Positions 26,466-34,377 of a DNA stretch of 64,000 bases are shown in pieces. The stretch is from Hydrocarboniphaga effusa AP103 (GTDB lineage Bacteria; Pseudomonadota; Gammaproteobacteria; Nevskiales; Nevskiaceae), in assembly GCF_000271305.1 (NCBI RefSeq), contig NZ_AKGD01000002.1:1116001-1180000 (forward strand), given 5' to 3'. The notes below the pieces were generated by a model that saw only the letters and a program-made list of their open reading frames with translations, had not been told where the DNA came from and ran no database searches. How positions within the stretch are numbered: the stretch's first letter is position 1; the number at the start of each line of letters is the position of its first letter. The position numbers were made by a program, and so were the translations under genes.

Positions 26466-26495
26466 GCGAAAAGCTTGGGGGCTAATGGGTCCGAC

Positions 26496-27767
26496 TCAAG
26501 CGACCGACTGCCGAGCCGGCGCGGCGCTGCGGCGGGTGACCTGCAGCGCTATGAGCAACCCGACCAGCACCAGGCAGCAAGACAGCCAGAACGGCGCGCC
26601 CGGCCAGACCGCGCGCAGCGGGTTCGGTGCAATGAAGTAGGCGAAAGTCAGGTTGAACAGGCTGGGTCCGACCACGCCGGTGATGCCCATGATGCTCGCG
26701 TTGGCCCCCTGCAGCCGGCCTTGCTCGCTGGCGCCGACATGGCGCGTCATGAGCCCCTGGGCCGATGGGCCGAACAGGCCCATCAGCGAGATCAGCGGCA
26801 GCCCGATCCAGAACAGCGTCGGGGTCGTGGCCGAAGCCCAGAGCGCGAGTCCGACGGTTCCGAACGAGAGCCCGAGCAGCAAGGTCGGACGTTCGCCGAG
26901 GCGCTTGACCGCCTGCCGCACCAGCCCGCCCTGGACGACGATTCCGCAGACGCCCACGGCGGTGAGCGCCCAGCCGACCTGGCGGATGTCCCAGCCGAAG
27001 CGGTAGCTCGCGTAGAGCACGAAGGTGTTCATGAACACCTGGTGGGCCAGGTGGAACAAGAAATACACGGCGGCGAGCCCGGTCAGTTCCGAATGCGAGC
27101 GCAGCAGCTTGAGTGCCCCGATCGGGTTCGCACGCGACCAGACCAGTTTCGCGGTGCGCTGCGCGCGCGGCAGCGATTCGGGCAATACCAGCAGGCCGTA
27201 GGCGAAGTTCGCGAGTGCGAGCGCGGCCGCGACCCAGAACGGCAGGCGCGGATCGACGGCGCCGAGCAGGCCGCCGACCGCCGGCCCGATGACGAAGCCG
27301 ACGCCGAAGCCGGCGCCGATCACGCCATAGCCGGCCGCGCGTTTGGACGGCGGCGTGCTGTCGGCGATGTAGGCGCCGGCGGTCGCGAAATTGGCCGCGG
27401 TGATGCCCGAGATGAGCCGGCCGACGAACAGCCAGCTCAGGTTCGGCGCGAGTGCCATGAGCACGTAATCGAGCCCGAGGCCAAGGCAGGAAACGAGGAT
27501 CACCGGCCGCCGGCCGAAGCGATCCGACAACATGCCGAGCAGCGGCGAGAACAGGAACTGCATGAGCGCCCAGGCGGTGCCGAACAGGGCCAGCATGCGC
27601 GCCGCCTGCGAGGTATCGCCGCCGCTGAAGGCTTCGACCAGCTTGGGCAGCACCGGAATGACCATGCCCAGACCGAGCACGTCGATGACCACGGTGATGA
27701 AGATGAAAATCAGAGCGTGGCGTTTGGGGCCTGTGCTCGTCGGTGCGGTCGAATCCATCGAATCCAT
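26496..27767 (-). CDS. MFS transporter of the TCR/Tet type
   Basis: The 423-residue inner-membrane protein has about twelve hydrophobic segments and MFS motif A in GMLSDRFGRRPVIL (about 67-80). The first segment (HALIFIFITVVIDVLGLGMVIPVLPKL) is typical of the Tet family of drug:proton antiporters. Substrate is unknown; resistance to tetracyclines cannot be stated. ATG 27767 is chosen over GTG 27800 because the added residues are not conserved; a third ATG at 27758 is in the same frame. It diverges from the truncated-globin gene. Confidence 0.88.
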   Translation of the reverse strand: MDSMDSTAPTSTGPKRHALIFIFITVVIDVLGLGMVIPVLPKLVEAFSGGDTSQAARMLALFGTAWALMQFLFSPLLGMLSDRFGRRPVILVSCLGLGLDYVLMALAPNLSWLFVGRLISGITAANFATAGAYIADSTPPSKRAAGYGVIGAGFGVGFVIGPAVGGLLGAVDPRLPFWVAAALALANFAYGLLVLPESLPRAQRTAKLVWSRANPIGALKLLRSHSELTGLAAVYFLFHLAHQVFMNTFVLYASYRFGWDIRQVGWALTAVGVCGIVVQGGLVRQAVKRLGERPTLLLGLSFGTVGLALWASATTPTLFWIGLPLISLMGLFGPSAQGLMTRHVGASEQGRLQGANASIMGITGVVGPSLFNLTFAYFIAPNPLRAVWPGAPFWLSCCLVLVGLLIALQVTRRSAAPARQSVA

Positions 27768-27875
27768 GTCGCTCAGCTTACCATTCGGGTCCAGAGGCAC
27801 CTGGGCTCAGGTGCGCTCATCATCAATCCATCGGCTCCGGCATGCCGGAGCCGATTCGCATGCAAGTTTTGCTCA

Positions 27876-28316
27876 ATGACCGACTCGTCCGATACCCAAT
27901 CCACTGCCCAAGCCGCTTCCGAAACGACGAATTCCGCGCCGCGGCTGTTCGACCTGCTCGGTGGCGAACCCGGTGTGCGCCGGCTCGTCGACGCCTTCTA
28001 CGACCGCATGGACCACGAGCCGGCCTATGCCGGTATCCGTGCCCTGCATCCGCCGACGACGGAAGGCTCGCGCAACAAGTTCTTCTGGTTCCTGTGCGGC
28101 TGGTCGGGCGGGCCGGATCATTTCGTTGCGCGCTTCGGTCATCCGCGCCTGCGTGCCCGGCACCTGCCGTTCGCGATCGGCAGCGCCGAGCGCGATCAGT
28201 GGCTGCACTGCATGCAGCAGGCGCTCGTCGACATCGATTTCGATCCGGTGCTGGCGGATCGCCTGCTTGCCTCGTTTTTCCAGACCGCGGACTGGATGCG
28301 CAACAAGCCCGACTGA
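27876..28316 (+). CDS. Group II truncated hemoglobin
   Basis: The 146-residue product fits the group II (TrHbO-type) two-over-two globins, which bind oxygen or nitric oxide by a heme. The family block GHPRLRARHLPFAIGSAERDQWLHCM contains the proximal His (about 96) and the Trp (about 109) that marks group II. The proteins are cytoplasmic. The first 20 residues are Ser/Thr-rich and not conserved. The frame is open far upstream without similarity; the ATG at 27876 is chosen. It converges with dacB, six bases apart. Confidence 0.93.
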   Translation: MTDSSDTQSTAQAASETTNSAPRLFDLLGGEPGVRRLVDAFYDRMDHEPAYAGIRALHPPTTEGSRNKFFWFLCGWSGGPDHFVARFGHPRLRARHLPFAIGSAERDQWLHCMQQALVDIDFDPVLADRLLASFFQTADWMRNKPD

Positions 28317-28322
28317 AGCTCC

Positions 28323-29819
28323 TCAGTATCTGGCGAGCACCGCCTCGATGTCGTTGCGCGCCGCCTCCATCGATTTGTAGAGCGGAATGCGCTTGACCTT
28401 CGGCCCGCCGTTGACGATCACCGCGAACGCCATCCAGCCGCCGTTCTTCTTGCGCAGGTAGCCGGCGATTCCGCAGACCGAGCGCGGGTCGTTCATGGTG
28501 CCGGTCTTGAGCGTGACGCGATCGAGCCAGTCCGCATTGCCCTGGCGCACGAACGCGAACGGCGCCTGCCTCGGCACCACGAACTGGCCGTAGAACACCG
28601 GGAAGGTCTGCGTGCGCCGGTACTGGTTGGCGAGCAGGCCGATCAGGTCGTCGGCCGACAGCTCGTTCTCGGGCGTCAGCCCGCTGCCGCTGAGCAGCCG
28701 TGGCTTGGCCTTGGCGCTCGCCCCGGCGAGGCTGTTGCTGGCGACGAAGCTGGCGAGCGCGTCGCCGGCCTCGGCGAGCTGCGACGGCGGCTTCGGCAAG
28801 CGCGCGGCACCGAGATTGAGCGTCAGCAGGTCGGCGATGTAGTTGTTCGAGTAGCGCATCATGCGGCCGAGCTGCTCGCGCAGGGCCAAGCCCTCGACCT
28901 CGGCGATGACGTGCGTGCTCGCGGCCGGCTGGCCGTATTGCAGGCGTACCGGGCCCGCGAAGTTCACGCCGAGTTCGCCGATCATCTCCTTGAGCAACAG
29001 GCCCACGCCGAGGGCCGGGCTCGACATGGCGCGGTAGACGCGCTGGTCTTCGCCCATCGGGATGTTGCCGCCGACGCGCAGGGTATCCATGCCGTCGCGG
29101 GTCACGCGCTCGACCCAGAAGGTGTTCTTCTGCTTGGCGGCGACGGTCTTGATGCTGCCTTCGACCGCGATCGGCAGCCGGGCGACGCCGCAGCCGCGCA
29201 CGTTGGCCGGATCGCCGACCGCCGAGGCGCGCACGTTGACGCACCAGGTGCCGTAGTCGACGCCGATGGCGGCCAGCGGCACGTTGTAGGCGGTGTCGCT
29301 GCGCTCGGTGGCCTCGCAGCGATCCTGATTGTCGCAGGTCAGCGGGCCGTAAGCCGGGTTCACCATCATCCCGCCCGTTACGGTGTCGATGCCTTCGCCC
29401 TTGAGCTGAGCGGCCAGCAGCCAGAGCGATTCGTGATCGAGCGTGGCATCGCCTTCGCTTTGCAGGATCAGGTCGCCTTCGAGCACGTTCTGTCGCGGTG
29501 CGCCCAGGCCCAGCAGGCGGGTCTTGAACGATTTGTCGGCCGGCCAGGCGTCGAGCGAGGCGGCGGTGATCGCGATCTTGGTCACCGAAGCCGGCGCCAG
29601 GCGCTGGGCCGGGTTGAGCGTCTGGATGAGCTTGTTGTCGTCGAGGTCGTAGACCGCCGCGGTGATTTCGGCACCCTGCGATTGCAGCTTCCGCAGATGT
29701 TCGAACTCGGCGCGAGCCGGGCTCGCGGTCACAAGGGAGAACGCCGCCAGGACGAGCGCGCAGGCGCGGCGTCGCGAGGCTATGAAACAATGGGATGCCG
29801 AAAGCTGGTGTCGAGCCAA
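28323..29819 (-). CDS. dacB: D-alanyl-D-alanine carboxypeptidase/endopeptidase (PBP4 class)
   Basis: The 498-residue protein is a class C-type low-mass penicillin-binding protein that trims peptidoglycan peptides in the periplasm. The serine motif SVTK (Ser78, Lys81), the SNN motif in RYSNNYIADLL and the KTG motif in TLKTGTMNDPRS are all present. The domain between SxxK and SxN is long, as in PBP4. The start is TTG at 29819: the AGGAGG site at 29829-29834 ends nine bases upstream and it gives a good signal peptide (about 1-37, ending PARA). An ATG near 29875 is the main alternative. It faces gph. Confidence 0.88.
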   Translation of the reverse strand: MARHQLSASHCFIASRRRACALVLAAFSLVTASPARAEFEHLRKLQSQGAEITAAVYDLDDNKLIQTLNPAQRLAPASVTKIAITAASLDAWPADKSFKTRLLGLGAPRQNVLEGDLILQSEGDATLDHESLWLLAAQLKGEGIDTVTGGMMVNPAYGPLTCDNQDRCEATERSDTAYNVPLAAIGVDYGTWCVNVRASAVGDPANVRGCGVARLPIAVEGSIKTVAAKQKNTFWVERVTRDGMDTLRVGGNIPMGEDQRVYRAMSSPALGVGLLLKEMIGELGVNFAGPVRLQYGQPAASTHVIAEVEGLALREQLGRMMRYSNNYIADLLTLNLGAARLPKPPSQLAEAGDALASFVASNSLAGASAKAKPRLLSGSGLTPENELSADDLIGLLANQYRRTQTFPVFYGQFVVPRQAPFAFVRQGNADWLDRVTLKTGTMNDPRSVCGIAGYLRKKNGGWMAFAVIVNGGPKVKRIPLYKSMEAARNDIEAVLARY

Positions 29820-29828
29820 CTCGATGGT

Positions 29829-29834
29829 CCTCCT
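29829..29834 (-). promoter_or_regulatory. Ribosome-binding site that decides the dacB TTG start
   Basis: AGGAGG (minus strand) is a full Shine-Dalgarno match with nine bases to a TTG codon in the dacB frame. No ATG or GTG lies at the right distance. This is the main reason for choosing TTG as the start, which would lower translation. Confidence 0.55.
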
Positions 29835-29941
29835 GAGGAACGATGCGAAAAGGGATGCCGCAGACGCCATTGGCGATAAGACGCCGCGACGGCCGGCGAG
29901 TTTCAGACGAATCTCAAAACCGAGCGTGGCCGGGCACGGCA

Positions 29942-29947
29942 TAGAAT
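29942..29947 (+). promoter_or_regulatory. Possible -10 element close to the gph start
   Basis: TAGAAT ends five bases before the gph ATG at 29953. If used, transcription would begin at or near the ATG and give a leaderless mRNA. No good -35 element is seen. The site lies inside the 5' region of dacB upstream sequence on the other strand. Confidence 0.25.
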
Positions 29948-29952
29948 CTTCA

Positions 29953-30630
29953 ATGGCACTGATTATCTTCGATCTCGATGGAACGCTGGTCGATTCGCGG
30001 CCCGACCTCGTGCGCACGGTCAACGCGGCGATGTCCGAGCATGGGTTCGCCAGCGTCGGCCCCGAACTCGTCACGCCCTGGGTCGGCCGCGGCTCGCGCG
30101 TGCTGCTCGCCGCGGCGCTGCGTCATCACGGTGTCGATCCGCAGGCTCCGGGCTTCGACTTCGAAGCGGCCTTCGAGCGCTTCCTGTATCACTACGGACA
30201 GAATCTCACGATCGACACCACGCTCTATCCCGACGTGAGCGAAACGCTCGCGCAGCTCGGCGAGCAGGGCTACGAGCTCGCGGTCTGCACCAACAAGCCC
30301 GAGCGCTTCGTTGCGCCGCTGCTGCAGCATTTCGGCATCCGCGATCGCTTCGGCGCGCTGCTCGGCGGCGATTCGCTGCCGCAGCGCAAGCCCGATCCGG
30401 AGCCGCTGCTGCATCTGGCGCGGCACTTCGGCGAGCGCCCCGAGCGCTGCGCGATGGTCGGCGATTCGCGTCACGACGTCGAAGCCGCGCGCGGAGCCGG
30501 CATGCCGGTGGCCGGACTGCGCGGCGGCTACGGCAGTGCCGAGGAATTCGAGCTGCACCCACCCGATGTTCTCATCGACACGCTGGCCGAACTGCCCGCA
30601 TGGCTCTCACGCATCACCATAGCCGCCTGA
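29953..30630 (+). CDS. gph: Phosphoglycolate phosphatase (HAD family)
   Basis: The 225-residue product is a HAD-superfamily phosphatase of the Gph class, which clears 2-phosphoglycolate formed by DNA repair. The nucleophile motif is IFDLDGTLVDSRPDLV (Asp8 and Asp10), the second motif is VCTNKPE, the lysine lies in LPQRKPDPEPLL, and the acid motif is MVGDSRHDVEAA. ATG 29953 gives the expected N-terminus. Its end overlaps the first pqiA-like gene by 31 bases, so the genes are likely cotranscribed. Confidence 0.92.
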   Translation: MALIIFDLDGTLVDSRPDLVRTVNAAMSEHGFASVGPELVTPWVGRGSRVLLAAALRHHGVDPQAPGFDFEAAFERFLYHYGQNLTIDTTLYPDVSETLAQLGEQGYELAVCTNKPERFVAPLLQHFGIRDRFGALLGGDSLPQRKPDPEPLLHLARHFGERPERCAMVGDSRHDVEAARGAGMPVAGLRGGYGSAEEFELHPPDVLIDTLAELPAWLSRITIAA

Positions 30631-31265
30631 GCGTCGCCCGCATCGGCGTCGTCGTCTGCGAGCATTGCGACGCCGCGTATCAGCGGCGCCGGCTGCTGCG
30701 CGGCGAGATCGCGTACTGCGAGCGCTGCGGCGGCGAGATCTATCGGCGTCGCAAGCTCGACGTCGATGCCATGCTCGCGCTCACGGTGACCGCGCTGCTC
30801 GTGCTGATCGTCGCCAATGTCTATCCGATCGTGACGATGCAGATTCAAGGGACGGTGCGCGATGCGACGCTGCTCGACGCGGTGCTCGTGACCTACGACA
30901 CCGGCGTCGCGCTGGTGGCTTTGCTGGCGGCGCTGACCGTGTTCTTGTTTCCGCTGATTCAATTGCTGATGCTGCTGCACGTGCTGATCGCGGTGCGCAT
31001 GAGCGAGCCGGTGGCCCTGTTCGTGCCGGTCATGCACACACTGCGTGCGATGCAGCCCTGGAGCATGGTCGAAGTGTTCATGCTCGGCGTGCTGGTCTCG
31101 GTGGTGAAACTCACGAGCCTGGCCGCGATCAAGCCCGGTGTCGGAATGTGGGGCTTCGCGCTGCTGACGGTCCTGCTGACCGTGCTCAACAACTTCGATC
31201 TCGATCAGCTGTGGGACTGGGGCGTCGGCGACAACGAAAGCGAGTTCGAGGAAGACAGCACTTGA
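30600..31265 (+). CDS. pqiA: Paraquat-inducible protein A domain protein (first of two)
   Basis: The 221-residue protein has one PqiA domain. Two CxxC pairs lie in the N-terminal cytoplasmic region (CEHCDAAYQ and YCERCGGEIY), followed by about four membrane helices, for example FLFPLIQLLMLLHVLIAV. PqiA proteins span the inner membrane and feed the PqiB needle in lipid transport across the envelope. In Escherichia coli the two PqiA domains are in one chain of about 417 residues; here they are separate genes. The start overlaps the gph end, and the stop overlaps the second pqiA start (TTGA). Confidence 0.88.
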   Translation: MALTHHHSRLSVARIGVVVCEHCDAAYQRRRLLRGEIAYCERCGGEIYRRRKLDVDAMLALTVTALLVLIVANVYPIVTMQIQGTVRDATLLDAVLVTYDTGVALVALLAALTVFLFPLIQLLMLLHVLIAVRMSEPVALFVPVMHTLRAMQPWSMVEVFMLGVLVSVVKLTSLAAIKPGVGMWGFALLTVLLTVLNNFDLDQLWDWGVGDNESEFEEDST

Positions 31266-31903
31266 GCGAGCCGACCGTCATCACCGCCGCGCAACTCGGC
31301 CTGATCCGCTGCTCGGCCTGCAGTCTCGTCGTGCAGGCGCCCGAGGCCGGCCGCCATGCGATCTGCCCGCGCTGCGAAGCACCGTTGCATCGGCGCCTGC
31401 CGCATTCGCTCGCGCGCACCTGGGCACTGCTGCTGTCGGCCGCGCTGCTCTACATCCCGGCCAACCTGTTGCCGATCATGCGCACCGCGAGCCTCGGCGA
31501 AGTGCCGCAGAGCGATACGATCCTGTCGGGCGTGGTCGAGCTCTGGGTGCGTGGATCGTGGGATCTGGCGATCATCGTGTTCGTCGCGAGCATCGTGGTT
31601 CCGCTGCTCAAGATCGCCATCCTGATGACGCTGCTGATCACCGCCGGCCGGCATTCGAGCTGGCGCCGCAAGGAGCGCGGCAAGCTTTATCGGTTCGTCG
31701 AGTTCATCGGACACTGGTCCATGCTCGACATTTTCGTCGTCGCGCTGATGGCGGCGCTGGTGCGTTTCCAGAGCCTGGCCGACGTCACGCCGGGGCCCGG
31801 AGCGGTGGCCTTCGGCGCCGTCGTCGTGCTCACCATGCTCGCCTCCAAGAGTTTCGACGAACGCCTGATTTGGGACCCGCCCGAAGGATCTGACGCCCCA
31901 TGA
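31262..31903 (+). CDS. pqiA: Paraquat-inducible protein A domain protein (second of two)
   Basis: The 213-residue protein has a second PqiA domain with its own CxxC pairs (CSACSLVVQ and CPRCEAPLHR), followed by four membrane helices (for example LAIIVFVASIVVPLLKIAI). The start is TTG at 31262, overlapping the stop of the first pqiA-like gene, because no other start sits near the conserved N-terminus. The C-terminus overlaps the pqiB start (ATGA). The pair probably replaces one fused PqiA protein. Confidence 0.87.
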   Translation: MSEPTVITAAQLGLIRCSACSLVVQAPEAGRHAICPRCEAPLHRRLPHSLARTWALLLSAALLYIPANLLPIMRTASLGEVPQSDTILSGVVELWVRGSWDLAIIVFVASIVVPLLKIAILMTLLITAGRHSSWRRKERGKLYRFVEFIGHWSMLDIFVVALMAALVRFQSLADVTPGPGAVAFGAVVVLTMLASKSFDERLIWDPPEGSDAP

Positions 31904-33600
31904 GCGACAACGAAGAAAATCCATCATCCGGGCCGCAGGGCGAGTTGCCCACGCCGCGCTACGAGAGACCGCGCCGCTGGACGATCTCGGTGATCTGGGT
32001 CGTTCCGCTGATCGCCGCGCTCGCAGCCGCCGTGCTCGGCGTGCGCAGCTATCTCGGCTCGGGCCCGAACATCACCATCACCTTCAAGACCGCCGAAGGC
32101 ATGGAAGCCGGCAAAACCGAGGTCCGCTACAAGGAAGTGCCGATCGGCAAGGTCGAGCGCGTGGAGCTCTCCGACGACAAGCAATCGGTGCGCGTGCGCA
32201 TCGCGCTGATCCACGACGCCGAGCACGTCGCGGTCGAGGATTCGCGCTTCTGGGTCGTGCGTCCGCGCATCGGCCTGGGCGGCGTTTCCGGTCTCGGCAC
32301 CTTGATCTCGGGCGCTTACATCGGCGTCGATGTCGGTGAGTCGAAAATCGAGCGCCTGCAGTTCGAGGGCCTCGAAAAGGCGCCGACGGTGACCAACGAT
32401 CAGCAGGGCCGCCGCTTCGTTCTGCATGCGGCGGACGGCGGTTCGCTCGACCTTGGCTCGCCGATCTATTTCCGCCGCATTCCGGTCGGCCGCGTCGTCG
32501 GTCGCGAACTCGATGCGGAGGGCAAGCGCGTCAATTTCGAGCTGTTCGTCGACGCGCCGTACGACAAGCTCGTCACGCGCAACACGCGCTTCTGGAACGC
32601 GAGCGGCGTCGATGTCGAAGTCGGGGCCGCGGGCTTCAAGGTCGACACGCAGTCGGTGGCCAGCATCGTCGCCGGAGGCATGGCCTTCCAGGCGTTTCCC
32701 GAAGACGAGCCCGGCGAGATCGCACCCGAGAATACCGACTTCGAGCTGTTCGACGACCGGCTTGCCGCCGCTGCGCCGTCGGCGGAGGAGTCGATGCGCC
32801 TGCGGCTGCGCTTCTTCCAGAGCACGCGCGGACTCGGTGCCGGCGGACCGGTGGTGTTCCAGGGCATCGAGATCGGCCGCGTGAAATCGGTCGAGCTCGC
32901 CTACGATCGCGATCGCCGCGATTTCTGGTCCGACGTCGAGATCGACGTCTATCCACGCAACATGGGCCGTGCCTACAAGGGCTGGCAGCAGAACACCGAA
33001 CGCGAGCCGAAGAATGCCGACACCTTCTTCCGCATGCTGATCGAACGCGGGCTGCGTGCGCAGATGCGCACCGGCAACCTGCTCACGGGCCAGCTCTACA
33101 TCTCGCTCGACTTCGATCCCAAGGCGCACAAGTACGCACCGCCGGCCGGCCAGCAGCCGCTCGAGATTCCAACCTCGCGTGGCGAGTTCGACCAGATCCA
33201 GGAGCAGATCAGCAACATCGTCACCAAGATCGAGGCGATGCCGCTCGACGAGATCGGCCGCAACCTCAACAGCACGATCAAGTCCACCGACGAGCTGCTC
33301 AAGCGCTTCGACGGGCAGGTTGTCCCCGAACTGACCAAGGCCGTGCAGGAGGTGCAGCGCACGCTGCAATCGGTCAGCGAGCAGCTGTCAGACGACGGCC
33401 GCCTGCAGCGCGACGCGCGCGGCACGCTGGGCGAAGTGGAACGCGCGGCGCGCTCGCTGCGCTCGCTCGGCGACTACCTGCAACGGCATCCGGAATCGCT
33501 GCTGCGCGGCCGCCCCGAGATCAAGGGCGACCCAGAAACCACGCAACTTCCCGATCCCACCACCGCGGCGCCGCAACCGGCGGCACCGGAGACGCCATGA
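31900..33600 (+). CDS. pqiB: PqiB, MCE (MlaD) domain lipid-transport protein
   Basis: The 566-residue protein has one N-terminal transmembrane helix (about 27-48, WTISVIWVVPLIAALAAAVL). Three MCE/MlaD domains follow (about 52-145, about 165-250 and about 300-400). A C-terminal helical part (about 430-530) probably makes the long periplasmic needle. Domain signatures are ITFKTAEGMEAGKTEVRYKE, LGSPIYFRRIPVGRVVGREL, and GPVVFQGIEIGRVKSVEL. It would form a tunnel between the membranes for lipid transport. The gene overlaps both neighbours (ATGA at each end), so all four genes are one operon. Confidence 0.93.
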   Translation: MSDNEENPSSGPQGELPTPRYERPRRWTISVIWVVPLIAALAAAVLGVRSYLGSGPNITITFKTAEGMEAGKTEVRYKEVPIGKVERVELSDDKQSVRVRIALIHDAEHVAVEDSRFWVVRPRIGLGGVSGLGTLISGAYIGVDVGESKIERLQFEGLEKAPTVTNDQQGRRFVLHAADGGSLDLGSPIYFRRIPVGRVVGRELDAEGKRVNFELFVDAPYDKLVTRNTRFWNASGVDVEVGAAGFKVDTQSVASIVAGGMAFQAFPEDEPGEIAPENTDFELFDDRLAAAAPSAEESMRLRLRFFQSTRGLGAGGPVVFQGIEIGRVKSVELAYDRDRRDFWSDVEIDVYPRNMGRAYKGWQQNTEREPKNADTFFRMLIERGLRAQMRTGNLLTGQLYISLDFDPKAHKYAPPAGQQPLEIPTSRGEFDQIQEQISNIVTKIEAMPLDEIGRNLNSTIKSTDELLKRFDGQVVPELTKAVQEVQRTLQSVSEQLSDDGRLQRDARGTLGEVERAARSLRSLGDYLQRHPESLLRGRPEIKGDPETTQLPDPTTAAPQPAAPETP

Positions 33601-34172
33601 ACGCCGCCAAGCTGCTGCTGTCCCTCGTGCTGCTCGCCGTGCTCGCCGCCTGCGCGAGCAACCCGAAGCTGCGCTACTACACGCTGGTCCCGCCGGTCGA
33701 TGCGAACACGCCCAAGCCACGGCTGCCGTCCTCGGTCGACCTGCTGCCCGTCAAGGTGGCCGCGCAGGCCGATTATCCGCAGCTGGTGCTGCGCGAGGGC
33801 GCGGAGCGCTTCACCCTGGTCGAGAACCGGCTCTGGGTTGCGCCGCTGCCCGAAGAATTTCGCGCCGCCTTGCTCGCGCGCCTCGCGACCGCATTGCAGG
33901 CGCCGATCGGCGACGAGCGCGTGCGCATCGCCGTCGAGGTTTCGCGCATGGACGCGGTGTTCGGTCGCTATGCCCTGCTCGAAGCCAACTGGGAGCTCAA
34001 GAGCAAGAAGACGACGCTCGTCTGCTCCACGCGCTCGACGCAGACGGTCGGCGAGGGATTCGATGCGCTCGTCGCCGGGCATCAGCGCACCGCGCAGGCG
34101 CTGGCCGACGACATCGGTCGCGGATTGTTGAGCCTGAGCGGCCCGCAGCCGAGCTGTCCCGCGTCGCTCTGA
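33597..34172 (+). CDS. pqiC: PqiC, outer-membrane lipoprotein of the Pqi system
   Basis: The 191-residue product starts with a lipoprotein signal peptide (MNAAKLLLSLVLLAVLAAC, Cys at 19) and matches the ABC-type transport auxiliary lipoprotein family (PqiC/YmbA). The region LVENRLWVAPLPEEFRAALLARLATAL is typical. PqiC sits on the inner face of the outer membrane and docks with PqiB. The gene overlaps pqiB by four bases (ATGA) and ends the operon. A REP-like repeat follows. Confidence 0.88.
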   Translation: MNAAKLLLSLVLLAVLAACASNPKLRYYTLVPPVDANTPKPRLPSSVDLLPVKVAAQADYPQLVLREGAERFTLVENRLWVAPLPEEFRAALLARLATALQAPIGDERVRIAVEVSRMDAVFGRYALLEANWELKSKKTTLVCSTRSTQTVGEGFDALVAGHQRTAQALADDIGRGLLSLSGPQPSCPASL

Positions 34173-34178
34173 GCAGCC

Positions 34179-34243
34179 GTAGGGCGGGTCGTGACCGCCA
34201 TTGCGTTTTCGCAGGTACTAGGGGCGGATCATGGCCCGCCCAG
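34179..34243. repeat. REP-like inverted repeat pair after pqiC
   Basis: TAGGGCGGGTCGTGACCGCC (34180-34199) is matched in opposite orientation by GGGGCGGATCATGGCCCGCC (34221-34240), about 20 bases apart. The two are imperfect inverted copies. They may stop transcription after the pqi operon or be a REP element; similar units are common in Lysobacterales. No T-tract follows. Confidence 0.55.
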
Positions 34244-34377
34244 CGGTCTTCGCGAACTGGTGGAAATCAGCGCGTCGCACTGAGGAATCTCCCCGCGAAC
34301 CCTCGGTGCATGATGCGGTCTGCAAACGATCGCAGCTCGAACTGCGCCGATCAGAAAACCGAGAGTTCACCAAAACC

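Noticed and set aside
26475..27875. Upstream extension of the truncated-globin frame
   Set aside because: It runs antisense to the TetA-type transporter and is rich in Arg/Glu/Gln repeats typical of a shadow frame. The globin begins at 27876.
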